From contig NC_087071.1 of the NCBI RefSeq assembly GCF_963678635.1, forward strand, positions 14,732,864 to 14,794,863: a stretch of DNA of 62,000 bases. The letters are read 5' to 3'. The notes under the pieces are model-generated. The model was given only the letters and a program-made list of their open reading frames with translations, was not told the origin of the DNA and ran no database searches. The position numbers were made by a program, and so were the translations under genes. Source of the stretch: Symsagittifera roscoffensis. Lineage: Eukaryota; Xenacoelomorpha; Acoela; Convolutidae. Below, piece by piece: positions 12,258 to 23,622 of this stretch (the first letter of the stretch is position 1; each line of letters starts with the position of its first letter).

Positions 12258-13113
12258 GGAGATTTAATCCGTCTTATTAATCGTTCCAAATTAGTTGAAC
12301 GAAGCTTATTTGCCATAATTGATTTGTTACAAGGAAGGAAATCTCTCCTTTTGTACTTTATATGGCATGTGGGGGATGATTTTTATAAAAAAATTTTCAA
12401 ATTTTAGAAAAAAAAACGTCCACTTTATTTTTTTTTCATGTATTTTTTATGCTATTACTGCTGCTCAATAAACTTTAAAGGCAGTCGGAACATTCAGGGC
12501 TTCACCTTGATACAAGCAGGCTTTTTCTTTTGAAATTCTCTTATAAAACTCTTTTTTGCTGCGAATAATAATAGCGAAAAAAGTTGCTAGATATCAGTAT
12601 ACAAATATATGCCCTCTATATTAACACCATTAAGTAGTGTTTGTCTTGCATCGCATGGTTTCATGCTTTCAGAACATATCGAAATGCCTTAAAATAAGGA
12701 CGAAAATTTTTTTTGCGATAAAGGCATAAGAGCTCAAAATCAGCAAAAACAAAAGTGACCTGATGCAAAGCGCGAGGAAGAAAAACCCAAAGAATATGTA
12801 ACATAAAAATATATACAACAAGACTGCTCGTATCAGGGCGAAGCCTTGAATGTTCCGACTGCCTTTTAAGGTTTATGAAGCAGCAGTAATAACATAAAAA
12901 TTAAATGAAATAAAATAAAATGAAATTTTTTTTCCAAATTTTTAAATTTTTTACGAAAATCATAAAAGCCATATAACCATAAAAACCATCATAAAAACCA
13001 CACGCCATATAAAGTACGAAAGGATAGATTTCGTGCCTTGTAACAAATCAATTATAGCAAAAAAGCTTCGTTCAACCAATTTGGAACCATTTCTAAGACG
13101 GATTAAATCTCAG
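12225..13113. repeat. Foldback element with about 270-300 bp inverted arms
   Basis: The left arm (about 12258-12522) and right arm (about 12822-13113) are reverse complements of moderate identity. Marker blocks are GGCAGTCGGAACATTCA on the left and TGAATGTTCCGACTGCC on the right; the outer ends carry GAGATTTAATCCGTC and GACGGATTAAATCTC. The loop is about 300 bp and non-coding. A third, single arm is at about 27117-27395. The outer flank on the left (CGCGCTATTGACGCG) is also found at the end of that copy. Confidence 0.7.
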
Positions 13114-13373
13114 CTGATCAAATTGAGGTCAGAGGATACGTTGAAGTAACGTTTAAAACTTTCTGGAATCGTTGTTGAATGCATAAACTGAAGAAAGTTT
13201 TCTTTTCAAATCACAATATTGTTGAGTCAATTTTGTCTTAATAATTTTGTCTCCAGAAGGTTGTCAAACTGGAAATTGACTCTCTTGCAAAACAACAATG
13301 AAGTTTTTTGACTCTCTAAAATTTGACTTTTTAAAAAACTTAAGCCAATAGCTTAAGTTTTCAAGCTATTGTG

Positions 13374-13719
13374 TAGGGGCGGATTTGGGGGGACGCCTTC
13401 CCCTCAAGGATTCGATCCCATGCCGACTGCTTGGCGCCAAAATATACTAAGTTTGAAGGGGGAGGGCGCGCCGAAAAAATGCGATTTTTTGGTCAAATTT
13501 TTCCAGAAAGTGCTTAAGAGCGCCCTTTTTGGCCTTTTTCAAAAAATTTGCCTGCGCGCAGAAAAATGAAAAATTGGTCGAAATGGGGTCTTCATACTGA
13601 TTTGGGAGAGCTCATAAAATCAATTTGGTCGACCTAAAAAAAAATTTGACAAAGTTTTTGAAAACTTTTTGAAAATACGCCCCCCCCCCCTCCTCTAGAA
13701 AATCCTGGATCCGCCCCTG
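13374..13719. mobile_element. hAT-type MITE with 8-bp target duplication
   Basis: 346 bp bounded by TAGGGGCGGAT and ATCCGCCCCTG, terminal inverted repeats of the common hAT form, and flanked by a perfect 8-bp duplication CTATTGTG (13366-13373 and 13720-13727). There is no transposase ORF. The interior includes GGATTCGATCCC and a run of 13 C near the right end. Diverged relatives are at about 25966-26281 and about 29160-29440. Confidence 0.85.
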
Positions 13720-13836
13720 CTATTGTGAAAGAAAGCTGTTTTTGTGAAAGAAAAGAGGTGAACATTTTTGTAGATTCATAGACAAAAGGGTAACATTTCT
13801 GCTTCTTTCTCACATTCTTATTATCAAGAAAACCAT

Positions 13837-13970
13837 GATATTTATAATATAGCCTGGTGTCTCAATTATTGCATAATTGATCAATGGCGTCAATGGCATA
13901 ATTGATCAATTGCATAATTGATCAAAACCACTAATATTTATGATATAGGCTGGTGTCTCAATTATTGCAC
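13837..13970. repeat. Direct repeat enclosing ATTGATCAAT palindromes
   Basis: The block TGGTGTCTCAATTATTGCA occurs twice, about 95 bp apart. Between the copies, TGCATAATTGATCAA is repeated three times. This is a local duplication in the intron without coding content. Confidence 0.6.
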
Positions 13971-14437
13971 AACTGCATCAATATGGCATCAATTATTTTT
14001 TTTATTGAGGATGTGCATTTGAACGTCGAGACTCAACTTAGGCCTCTGAGCATTTTCTGCGACAACATATCTATGTTTGCCCAAATTACTAAAATCGTTA
14101 CTAAAATGTCTCAAAATCCTTCCAAAGTAATTGCTAACCGTCTGATAGTAAGATTATTGAAACCGCCCTTAAACAATTAGAAGCGAAAGACAAATTCTCG
14201 AATACCCGCCCAATATTTTAAATCTAATAATTATGTCTCGTGCTTCTAGTTGTTTAAAAGTGGTTATCAGAGAAAGCATAGAGGTTAATTTGGAACGTTT
14301 CAGTGATATCTATGGGTTTTTTAACCAAAAAAAATACTTAGAGGCCCGACGTTCAAACATAAATTCTCAACGAAACTATTATTCAAAATGCTTGAAACAT
14401 GACTAACAAAAAGTGAGAAAGTTGTGAAGGCTGGTTA

Positions 14438-15509
14438 CCCGGGTTGACCTCCATACACCGAAAATGCTAATCATACAATTCCATACATCAAGTGTGTGGA
14501 AAAATGCTTGTCATACAATTTTCATACAATTTCTAAAAATGGTTGAAAACTGGTACAAACTTATTTCTGTGGCTGTTTGATTCTAATAAAACAGTCTGGT
14601 GATAAAAAACTGAGGTTTTCGTTTTTTGAAAAAAATGCTTATCATACAATTCCCATATATGGAAACTGTATGACTGGCATTTTTTTGATGGCGACACAAA
14701 AAGTTTTGAAAATTTGGCCCAAAAATTTTTTGTTTTTTTTTTCAACCGCAAATCGATTTTCGTACGCAAACAAAAAATGCTTATCATACAATTCCCATAT
14801 ATGGAAATTGTATGACTGGCATTTTTTTGATGGCGACACAAAGTAACTTTGAAAATTTGGCCCAAAAATTTTTTTGTTTTTTTTTCAACCGCAAATCAAT
14901 TTTCGTACGCAAACAAACATTTTTCCAAAAAAAAAAATTTTGCATGCAAAATTTAATATTTTGTGTGCATAACGTAGTCCTGGATACGATAACATTGGCT
15001 TTTATTTTCTTTTCACTTATTTTTTTTTTTTCAAATACGCTGAAAATTCCTCTTTCTTTTGTATGGGGTGTTAATGTACGCCTTGATCAATGTATGATAA
15101 TTTGAAAGTTCAAAAATTTAATATAATCATCATTACAAAATTTTGCCAAAAAATAAAAGTTTGTTACTTTTGTTATATCAATTGTGAACGACAGCCTAAT
15201 TCAGGTCGTTTTCTATGCATTGTAAATGCAAGACCGTCCAACCTTTGGTGCTTTGAGTAACCAAGGTCTTTGTCACTTGTGTTCGGTTGCAACTGCAACC
15301 GAAAATTTTTCAGAAAATAAATTTAGAAAGAAAAAATCAAAATTTTTGGTTTATCGGAAAACACCTATCATACAATTTTCATATATGGAAAAATGCTTAT
15401 CATAGAGTTTTCATACATTTTTCTGTACGTATGGAATTGTATGAAATTGTATGACAAGAAGTTTCTCATATATGGAAATTGTATGATAAGAAGTTTTGGT
15501 CAACCCGGG
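14438..15509. mobile_element. TA-flanked MITE built of palindromic tandem units
   Basis: 1,072 bp bounded by CCCGGGTTGACC (14438-14449) and its exact inverse GGTCAACCCGGG (15498-15509), with TA on each side as in Tc1/mariner-type insertions. Inside are two tandem units of about 142 bp (starting near 14637 and 14779). Each begins with a near-perfect palindrome around CCATATATGG, flanked by TCATACAATT and AATTGTATGA. More copies of that palindrome lie at about 15369-15485. No transposase is present. A strongly diverged relative appears at about 19386-20290. Confidence 0.75.
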
Positions 15510-15949
15510 TATTAAGTTCTTATAATCAATTTTACATCAAGAAAGAACCACTGCCGGTGGTGGTGTTCTCATACTATCAACACTCACCTAATATAAGCTG
15601 AACTTTTTGGAAAAAAAGGAGCTATCCGTGTTTAAGATCAATTTTTACTTTCTTAAGAGTGTTCCTTGTAGTCAACCAAAAACCAACAAAAGGACATTCG
15701 TGGCTTTTAGGAAAGATTTTGCAAACTTAAGAAAAGCCGTAAAATGGTCTAATTATAATTGCGGTAATAATAATAAAGATACAAAACAAAACAATCAATC
15801 TTATTCTCTTAAACATCAAATTCACAGGAAATGGGCAACAAGAAAAGTTTTCGAGATCTGAATTTTTGAAGAAAGATGCATCAAATGTTTCAAAAAATTT
15901 TTTGGACTATTTATAAAATCAAATATACGATTCATTCCTTCAAACGAAT

Positions 15950-17410
15950 ATTTGATTATATAACTATTTGTTCTTAATTTCGTTACTTGACAATCACAAA
16001 GCGAAGTTTTCAAAAACTACATATGCATTTCAAAAACTAATAGTCAAAAAGCAAAAACAATTTTGTCAAAAGAAATTTGAAAAAGCTACAAAACACAACT
16101 CAAGAAATTTTTCAATAATTTAACGGACTTATAGGGTAAACGCAAAAAATCTGTTAATGTAAGCCAAGACAAAATCAAATGTTTGAATCAACTTTTTTCC
16201 CTTGCTAAGAACATTAAATTATCTCGAAAAACTCATTAGAAGCAATTTCTTCAAATTTATACCCTCTAAAAACTGGCAAAATAATTGTCTCAAGGTTTCA
16301 AAACTTTCAAACAAAATACAAAACAATACAAAATCTTGGGTTAAACAACTCTATCATAAAAAGATAGAAATGGCATAATTTTTTACTCTGACAAAACGTT
16401 ATCCAGACTGTCTTAAGTTAGGCATAGTAATATGAATTCATAATAAAAGATCAAAAAATGTCCAGATAATTTTAGCCCGAAATCTGTTTATTCAGTTTTG
16501 AGTAAAATTTTTCGAAAAACTACTCCTGAAACGCATTTTTCTTTTTTTTTTGATAAACAAAGTGTTCTGACTGAAAACCAATTTGGCTTCAAACATTAAC
16601 TGTCTACAAAAGATGTTTTGATAAACTTCATGGACGCAATGATTGGGAACTTGTCCCCAATGTAACACTGTAACACATGCAACTGTCATAGATCTCAAAA
16701 AAGCGTTCCATACTGCTTCACGTGGGACACATCTTCAAAAATTTGAAAACTTTGGACTGCGAGGTCTCACTCAAGCATTGTGGAAATCATGTTTGACAAA
16801 TAGATCATAAAAAAACAAAATATGATCTGAGATTTCAAAATTGAAAACTATTTACTGTGGATCTCCACAGGGGTACTGTTCGCCTTACTGATAAGTGATT
16901 TACCAACAATAAAAAACTCAGAGAACACAAACTTATACGCTGATGATAGAGTAGTGAAGCAGAAAGAACTAAATTTACACCAAGACAATAGATTAGATAT
17001 ATAGTTTAAAAAATAGTAAATAATGATGTTAAAAAAAGGCCTCCATGCTAAATGTATGGGCATTCACATCGACGCAAAATTAGATTTCATAATTCACATT
17101 GACATTCTCATCAAAAAATGAACAATTTTTGTGTGTTGCTCAATCGATTACGTGACGTACTAATAGTATCAACACTAATGAAAACCTGTTTCAGTCACAA
17201 TCAGCTAAAACTGCACTGTGGGGTTGTGGTGTATTTCACAACTAATAAAACATCACTATAAAACCTTGAAATAAACAGAACCAAAATCTAAGAAAAAAAT
17301 TAAGATAACCGAGATATCAGTCAGTAACATATTTTATAGAAACCTACAAGATATGCTCAGTAGAAGAATGGCACAGATGCGAGCTATTTATAACATTAGT
17401 TAAGCTTTTA
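15950..17410 (+). pseudogene. Non-LTR retrotransposon (LINE) reverse transcriptase relic
   Basis: Read across several frames, the + strand gives a series of LINE RT landmarks in order: NVPDNFSP with VYSVLSKIF (about 16450-16510), LTENQFGF (about 16570), VIDLKKAFH (about 16690), CGSPQG (about 16857), SDLPTI (about 16895), LYADD (about 16930), and GIHIDAKLDF with HI (about 17060). This order and spacing fit the jockey/CR1-like group. Many stops and shifts make it dead. The 5' end is uncertain and an 84-codon Lys-rich open stretch at 15607-15861 may belong to it. No endonuclease domain or 3' tail was identified. Confidence 0.7.
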
Positions 17411-18760
17411 TGTAAGTTTTTGAAAACTGAATCCCGAATCCCGAAGTCCTAGAAGAATAGGTGTACTGATTAAAAAGACTATTCAATAGATTTTGCTGGT
17501 GGAGTCAGCAATCTTAATGATAGTCAATGGAAAACTTTTTCCATGATTTTTGCTTTTATGCATCACAAACTCTAAAAGTGGGTTGTAGCGTTTGGGCAAC
17601 TAAAGTACCAAAATTTTGAAACTACCAAAAAACTGAAAGTACCCTAAGGAAGTTTGAATTGGTACTGCTATAACAAGGCATCACTTAACTAGTACAGCCT
17701 CAATCTGGCCTTTTGATATCCTTGGATATCATAAGTATAGAAATGACAACTATCCATTGAATGATATCTGACACGAAAATGATTTATCATGACTATTACT
17801 TGAAAATGGGGCAAAAATTTTTAACGTTTCAACGACAAAGTACATGATTTTCAAAATGGCGGACAAAATATCTGATGTTTTTGGGAAGCGTAAGTGTCGC
17901 TTTTAGACACCCTGAAATTAAACTGTTCAGACGCCAGGATTCAATTTAGGCCTCTGATTACAATAACAAACTGTATGTATTTTAAAACACATTTAGATAA
18001 ATATTTAAAAAAAAAAAACAAATTTTAAATATGCAAAATAAATAAACAATGCGGCCGATTCGTTTTGTGCCCAATTGTACATAACCAGCTCACGGAAGTC
18101 GTCAAGTTAGCTAATGACATACAAGAATATAAATAAGGAAAAAAACGGCTTTCGATACACCATTTATTCAAACCAGATAAAAGCGAATCTTGGTCTACGC
18201 ACACATAGCGATTAAATTTATGAGATGAGATTTGACTGGAATGCAATTGATTGTGATAATAACGTCACCAAACTCCAATTTTTATCTGATAATTTTATTT
18301 TTTTTCTTATTTTCTTAACTTTTTCTTGCAGAGGATAGTTTAAAGAGCTTGAGAATGCCGTTGTCTATTCTTCCCATTAAGTCATAATCTGATGCTACAC
18401 AGTAATTTCCGCCCCAAAAACAATCAATTCCAAAAACGACTGCTTTTGGGTCGGAAATGATTGGGTTTTTGGGGCGCAAGTGTGTGGGGTGTGTCATAGT
18501 GACTAAGTTAGTTCACTTAAAGTTTAGTTTATGTTCATGATAACATCTGTCAATCAACCAACTCTACACCGGTGCTAGACTTAGTTGACACGTACTAACC
18601 TTCGGAGCATTTGCCACCTTTGCAACTCTCCTATTTCAGATGTCGCTTATGATCTTGTTAGCAAACAGTTGTTACTTAACATTGGAATTTGAACTACCGA
18701 AATTATCTTTTTCAACAGGTGGAAACGTCTCTTCACGTAATCAATGATTCCTAATTTTAG
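17411..18760. other. Intron tail, no gene recognised
   Basis: Non-coding. It contains an inverted pair at 18406-18432 and 18455-18481 (CGCCCCAAAAAC and GTTTTTGGGGCG) and one short - strand open stretch (18315-18497) with no recognisable domain or splice support. It ends in CTAATTTTAG at 18760. Confidence 0.45.
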
Positions 18761-18976
18761 TTCCTCCCAGCTAGACTGAATGGACCTCCTATGGAAACTG
18801 CGATGATCTGGGTGCAAAGTATTGCGGAAAATTGCACGTCATAGAACATCGGAGCTGTGAATGGTACAAACGCAGCGAAGATGGTTTTTGCGAGCTAACC
18901 AACGATGATTGTGAACTGGACGGGAAAAAATCACCGATTGAATTGAGAGATGTTGCATGTTCGCCAGAAATACAGG
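18761..18976 (+). CDS. Exon of the TSP1-like gene, module 2, with in-frame TAG
   Basis: The reading TEWTSYGNC, YCGK, RSCEW, GFCEL, DDCEL and VACSPE repeats the six-Cys plan of module 1 with the Trp-x-x-x-x-x-Cys opening. The exon ends phase 1 at CAGG|GTGATT. Using the good acceptor at 18760, the exon is 216 nt and phase 1 at both ends like its neighbours, but codon 18772-18774 is TAG. Using the AG at 18774 instead removes the stop but starts the exon in phase 0, which does not fit a phase-1 upstream exon. Either the gene carries a nonsense mutation here or an unseen upstream exon supplies phase 0. Confidence 0.55.
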
Positions 18977-19385
18977 GTGATTCAATTTTTTTTTCAGAAA
19001 AACCAGCTTCGAAGAAATATCATCAATTTCTGAAAAAAAACCATGAAATAAATTGCATTGTGGTTTCCAAGTCCTCTCAATTGTAATTAAAAAAATTAAT
19101 TCCAACGCTAGAGGGATGCATTATAAAAACAATATAAATTGATCGGGCTTTCGTAAAATTCTCAATTGGAAAGAGTTCTGTCGCGTTAAACACTTTCAAA
19201 AACTTCAAGGTTAATCTTCATGGGTTTTTATCAATCGCAAGGGCTCAAATAACAAAATGCATAAAAATCAGCAACGAGTGTCGCAGAAACTCAAATAAAC
19301 TAACCATTTGACATTGTGAATGAAACAAATACTTTGGTATTTCCTGGTTATTTTATAAAAGCGCTCTTTTAAGGTTTCCCAACCC

Positions 19386-20290
19386 AGGTTGACAAAAAAT
19401 GCTATCAAGTAGTTTCATTTTCTGAAGAAAAATGCTTATCAAACTATTCCATCCTATTTCATAGACCAAAAGAGTATATGAAAATCGTATGAAAGTATTT
19501 TTCAAAAAATTGAGTTACTATAATAAGAAATGTTTACCACAATTTGGAATTATAAAACAAGCTTTTTGCCATATTTTATCACGAAGAACTTATCATTCAA
19601 GCAAAAGCAATTTTTGTAATATGAAAATTTATGACAAGCAATTTTTCCATACTATGAAATTGTCTGACTTTTTGTTTTAAAATTTTGTGTTTCGTCTGAA
19701 ATACACCAGCCAAGTATTTTCTTTCATCAGAAAAGCCAGAGTGTAACTGGCTGTTATCATGCACAAAAACTATATTTGGTGATTTTAGTCATATCAGTTC
19801 ATATTAATCTTTTCACATAGAATTTTATTAAAAAAAAAAACGTTTTTTTTTACAAATGTTTGGTTATTTGAGCAAAGGAAAAGATAGAAAATTCTGTTTT
19901 GAAAAAAAAATTTGTTTGTGATTTTTGTTTTTTTTTGGTAACAAACTCACCCTGGAATACGTTATAGACAGAAAAAGACAAATTTTGTATGCATTTTTTG
20001 GAACATGTTTTTTTTTCGAGAACAGAAGCAATTTGCAACAAAGTAAGGTATAAAAATATACTTCAATTTTTTTTTTACTGAAACTGCATATCATACATTT
20101 TTTATATACAAAACTGTATGATAAGTTTTTTTCTGCGTAAAAGTATTTGATGCAAAAGTTGCTCGTATGTAACCAAAGCTGCTACTTTTTTGTTTGTCTG
20201 AGTTTCAGAAAAGTTTAAGACCTTTTTCAAAAAAACTATATGAAAAAAGTTTTTATGACTATATAATGAAACTGTATGATAGGCATTTTA
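19386..20290. repeat. Diverged relative of the palindromic TA-MITE
   Basis: It starts near CCAACCCAGGTTGACA and repeats elements such as AAAATGCTTATCA, TCATACATTTTTTATATAC and AAACTGTATGATAAG, the same vocabulary as 14438-15509. The ends are degenerate and no TA pair can be assigned with confidence. Confidence 0.45.
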
Positions 20291-20454
20291 CTTGTAAAAA
20301 AGTCATCCTGGAATCTTAACAAGAGGCCCGGTCCGAGTTGTTGGCACATGTTTCCGCTTAAACGATCAAACTGTGTCAATTTTTGATTTTTTGAGCTTTA
20401 CTGGAATCCAAAGACAAGTGAATTGCACATGTTAAAATTTTGTCGGCGCAATCA

Positions 20455-20700
20455 AAGTTTGACTCATGATTCGACCCTGGTTGACCTATAATTCGACCAA
20501 GTTCGACCCATGATTTAATCTAATTCCATCCATAATTTGAACTTGTTCGACCCATAAATCGACCCTGGTCGACTCATAATTCGACCCTGTTTCACCCATG
20601 ATTCGACTTTACTCAACTGTTGAGTTAGTCTGACTGTCATAGTTTGTGACAAAAATTGAACATACCGCGACCACATCGGTCGAATCATGAGTCGAGCACC
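20455..20700. repeat. Imperfect tandem array of CATRATTCGACC units
   Basis: ATTCGACC or a close variant recurs roughly every 20-25 bp (for example ATGATTCGACCCTGGTTGAC, TAATTCGACC, CATGATTCGAC), ending with an inverted copy (GGTCGAATCATGAG near 20678). This is minisatellite-like and non-coding. Confidence 0.6.
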
Positions 20701-21199
20701 TCAGCCCGGGTGTAATTGTTTTATTAAATCAACGCATAAGGCAATCTGAAAGAGCATTTTCAGATAGATTGCACAGTCTGTTCGTCGCAAAGTTTTTGGA
20801 CTGCAACCGTGCAACTACTTATTTTTCTCTAACCCTATCCTTAGTCTTATTTTCTTGGTCTTAATGAATCGAACATAGATCTCAAAGGATCTCAAGGCTG
20901 GAAAACGATAGGCTTAGATCAACTTTTTTCTGGTTTATTTTAAATTGGGCTGACTACAGTGCTGACTCAAAAAATCCGCACCAAATGAAATACAGCGTTT
21001 TTCAATTCAATTTGCTTTGAGTTTAGACAAAAAACAAGTCGTGCTGAAATTTTCAAGAAAATTAATATGGTGGAACTTGTTTTGCAAAATTCTGGCCGAA
21101 AAGTTTACCCCAAAAATTATCATTTTCAAGTTGTTTTAGACAATAGAAATTTACTCCAAATCTATATGTGTATTTACTCAAGCCTCTTATGTTCAATAT

Positions 21200-21545
21200 A
21201 AAACTCAAGCTTCTCATGCAGCTTAACAAAATTTACGAAAAGTGTAATCATCAAAAGTGGGCACAAAAGGCTTGAAAGTTTTTTAAGTTTAAAAAACTCG
21301 TATTTTATTAAGTAAAAAAATTAAAAAAACACATTTTTGTCTATCAAACGAAAATACATAAATTTATACAAAGCTTAGAAAATTATACCTATCTTAAATT
21401 TTGTTGGGCTACATAAGAGACTTGTAGTGATTCAGTTTTCTCAGTAAATGAACAATTAGAATTGGAGTAATTTTGATTTACTAGACAAAATCAAAAACAA
21501 TCGTTTTTTTGGGTAAGCTTCTGGGGCCCGAATTCCCGAGTTCTG
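21200..21545. repeat. Dispersed repeat, copy 2 (copy 1 at 5440-5790)
   Basis: Shares TAACAAAATTTACGA, TCTATCAAACGAAAATA, TTGGGCTACATAAGAGA and GGGCCCGA with the copy at 5440-5790, same orientation. There is no open frame in this copy. Confidence 0.5.
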
Positions 21546-21727
21546 TTACCTTCTCAAGCAAGATTTATCCTCATCATTTATTGTCTAAACTTAACCCATG
21601 TCGAGAAAAACGCGAAATAAATTTCAATTTTTTTTTCGTTTTGTCCGGATAATTTAAATAAGCTCAGTATTATGCTTTTTAAAAATAAAACTTGTGAGCG
21701 TTCATTTCCAATAAACAATGTTTCCAG

Positions 21728-22003
21728 TGGACAAGAATTATGAGCCGCATTGGACAGCTTGGAGCCCAGCTTGTGGTGATGGACCGAATAATGAGTACTT
21801 TTTGAAATTATTTTTTGCAACTAAGACTTGGCAGCAGGACAGGTATTGCTCTTACAAACGCTATGACAACGAAACAGGAGAGTGTGGAAAAGAGCAGCTT
21901 ATTGCATCGTACTCAGATTGGAGTTTGGGATTTGATTTATGTGCTAAAGCAGCCGATGAAAATTATTACACAAGAAAAATACCGTGCGTTTTGGATCGAT
22001 ACA
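21728..22003 (+). CDS. Exon of the TSP1-like gene, module 3
   Basis: 276 nt from AATGTTTCCAG to TACA|GTACGT, phase 1 at both ends, 92 codons. It opens with HWTAWSPACGD, the best match in the window to the WxxWxxC start of a thrombospondin type-1 repeat. QDRYCSYKR, GECGK, FDLCAK and RKIPCVLD follow. The second Cys of the six-Cys plan is absent or displaced: the segment between Cys 1 and RYC has none. So the pairing differs from module 1 or the module has lost one bond. It joins in frame to the small exon at 22135. Confidence 0.7.
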
Positions 22004-22134
22004 GTACGTAACTTTTTTCTTGTTACTTAGTTGGTTAGTCTTTTTCTTGGTCACACAAAATTATGGGAGTTTCGCTAGCATCACTGCTTTTCTCATTTCC
22101 CACCTAAAAGTTTGATCTTGATTATTTTTTTCAG

Positions 22135-22192
22135 AAATTTATTTCAACATGAATTTTGCGCTTAGAAAATCACGTTGTCACGAGGATGTCAG
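22135..22192 (+). CDS. 58-nt micro-exon of the TSP1-like gene
   Basis: The strong acceptor ATTATTTTTTTCAG (22134) and donor GTCAG|GTAAAAG bound 58 nt that begin in phase 1, exactly matching the phase left by 22003. The reading is IYFNMNFALRKSRCHEDV, with one Cys. It ends in phase 2. A possible continuation starts at 22307 after CTATAATTTTAG (INRADESLSILLLIL, hydrophobic) and reaches a stop near 22395. That would give an alternative hydrophobic C-terminus, but support for it is weak. Confidence 0.5.
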
Positions 22193-23103
22193 GTAAAAGA
22201 CTTGATTTTCTTCTACCCATCAAATCATGTGCGAGCGAAAATTTACTCAAATTAAAAAAGCAATCTTAACAAAAAAAAATTAAAAAAATTTGCTCCTATA
22301 ATTTTAGTATTAATCGTGCTGATGAGTCGCTTAGCATTCTACTTTTAATACTCAAAATTTTAAATATAAATATCGTAAACAGGACGTTTGGTATCTAAAA
22401 AGGGAAATGCGTGCAGAGCGCCGCAGTTTCCGGAAAGAAACCCTTACCAGATGTCGATGAAATCTGTCGACTACAAAAACAACGGCTGTTCTAATTTTTT
22501 TGAAAAGATTTGAAAACCCTGGCAAAACTAATGCAATACAGCGACTTTGAGCTACATTGGGGTTAGGATCCAATAGGATCCAAAAATTGTAGATGTTAGG
22601 AATATAATAGGATATAGGATGTTAGCAATATAATAGGATCCAAAAATTGTAGATGTTAGGAAAACAACCCTTTTTACAAAAAAAAATTGAGGCATTTTTC
22701 TAAAACTAAGACAATTAAAAAGTTTTCAATAGTTAATCGACACATTCTCAAGAGGCCAAAAATCTGCGTCGAATCCGCGTTGACACTTTTTGGTCCGTTT
22801 TGAGAAGAGGTTGACATGTTTACCACGAGAACAAATAAATGTTTAGATTTATTCTCTTTTTTAATACCTGATACAGAAATCTCTAGAGCAAAGGTGAAAA
22901 TCAAAAAATTCAACGGAGTTGTGAATGTTGTTCCGCGTTCTGAAAAACTGTGGCGGTCATTTAGCATCACACGAGATCCGCCCTTCCTGTCGAAAAGCTT
23001 TCTTGCCAGCAGCGACCAATCAGTATTTGGGGGATGGTATGTTTTCGTCAATTTCTCGTGAAACTTTCACTTGGGCATTCATGAAAAAAAAAGGATTTTA
23101 TGT
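22193..23103. other. Intron with small duplication, no gene recognised
   Basis: AATAGGATCCAAAAATTGTA recurs at about 22571 and 22632, a 61-bp-spaced duplication. Open stretches at 22674-23051 (-) and 22816-23061 (+) overlap on opposite strands and neither has a recognisable domain. Confidence 0.4.
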
Positions 23104-23622
23104 TCACCTGCGCGACGTGCCGTGAACATCAAAGTCGTTCAGTCTAGGGACAATTGCTATAGGGAATGAAAATTTTTCAGCTTGTTGCAGTACGCCATAA
23201 GTTTGTGAGGTCAGGTCAGACAAAGGACGAGTCGTATACAGAACCACATCTTCGCGACCCAAATTTGAAAAGGCACGCTTCCACTTTGTTAGATGAAAAG
23301 GGAAAAGAATATTAACACAATCATCCGGTCGAATCACATCTCGGTTGATGGTGAATGAAACTATTGTTAATTGCAAACCCACGTTCTCCACTGCAAACGG
23401 TTTCAGCAACAGATGCGATAATTTAAGTTCACTCATATTGTATGTTGCTTCCGATTCAGGACGTTTTGAAGCAATTACATCAAAGTCTTTCCTCCTAGAA
23501 ATGCACTCAGTTAGTTTTCTATTGCCAGCACTTGTTGCAAGCTTCGACCACTGAAAGAGCAACAAAAGAGCGCAGTCCTTAGCAATTGCAGTTTGGCAGC
23601 GTTGAAGCAAAAAGGTGTGCAT
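23104..23622 (-). CDS. Hypothetical ORF, 172 codons, family unknown
   Basis: An uninterrupted 172-codon frame in a locally GC-richer island inside the host-gene intron, on the opposite strand. It contains one short hydrophobic run near the start (CALLLLFQW) and mixed charged sequence after it, and no motif I recognise. The neighbouring 125-codon - strand frame (22674-23051) could be a second piece after a frameshift or intron. CATTGGGGT repeats flank the region (about 22555 and about 23812-23880), so it may be part of an unclassified mobile unit. Chance is a realistic alternative. Confidence 0.25.
   Translation of the reverse strand: MHTFLLQRCQTAIAKDCALLLLFQWSKLATSAGNRKLTECISRRKDFDVIASKRPESEATYNMSELKLSHLLLKPFAVENVGLQLTIVSFTINRDVIRPDDCVNILFPFHLTKWKRAFSNLGREDVVLYTTRPLSDLTSQTYGVLQQAEKFSFPIAIVPRLNDFDVHGTSRR

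Noticed and set aside
13374-13719. tRNA-derived SINE because of GGATTCGATCCC
   Set aside because: Terminal inverted repeats and a perfect 8-bp target duplication show a hAT-type MITE. The B-box-like word is coincidental.
14533-14865. Overlapping + and - ORFs in the palindromic MITE
   Set aside because: They arise from tandem palindromic units. The peptides repeat with the DNA period and show no domain.
20455-20700. CRISPR-like array
   Set aside because: The repeats are short, imperfect and not separated by unique spacers of constant length, and the host is eukaryotic. It is a degenerate minisatellite.
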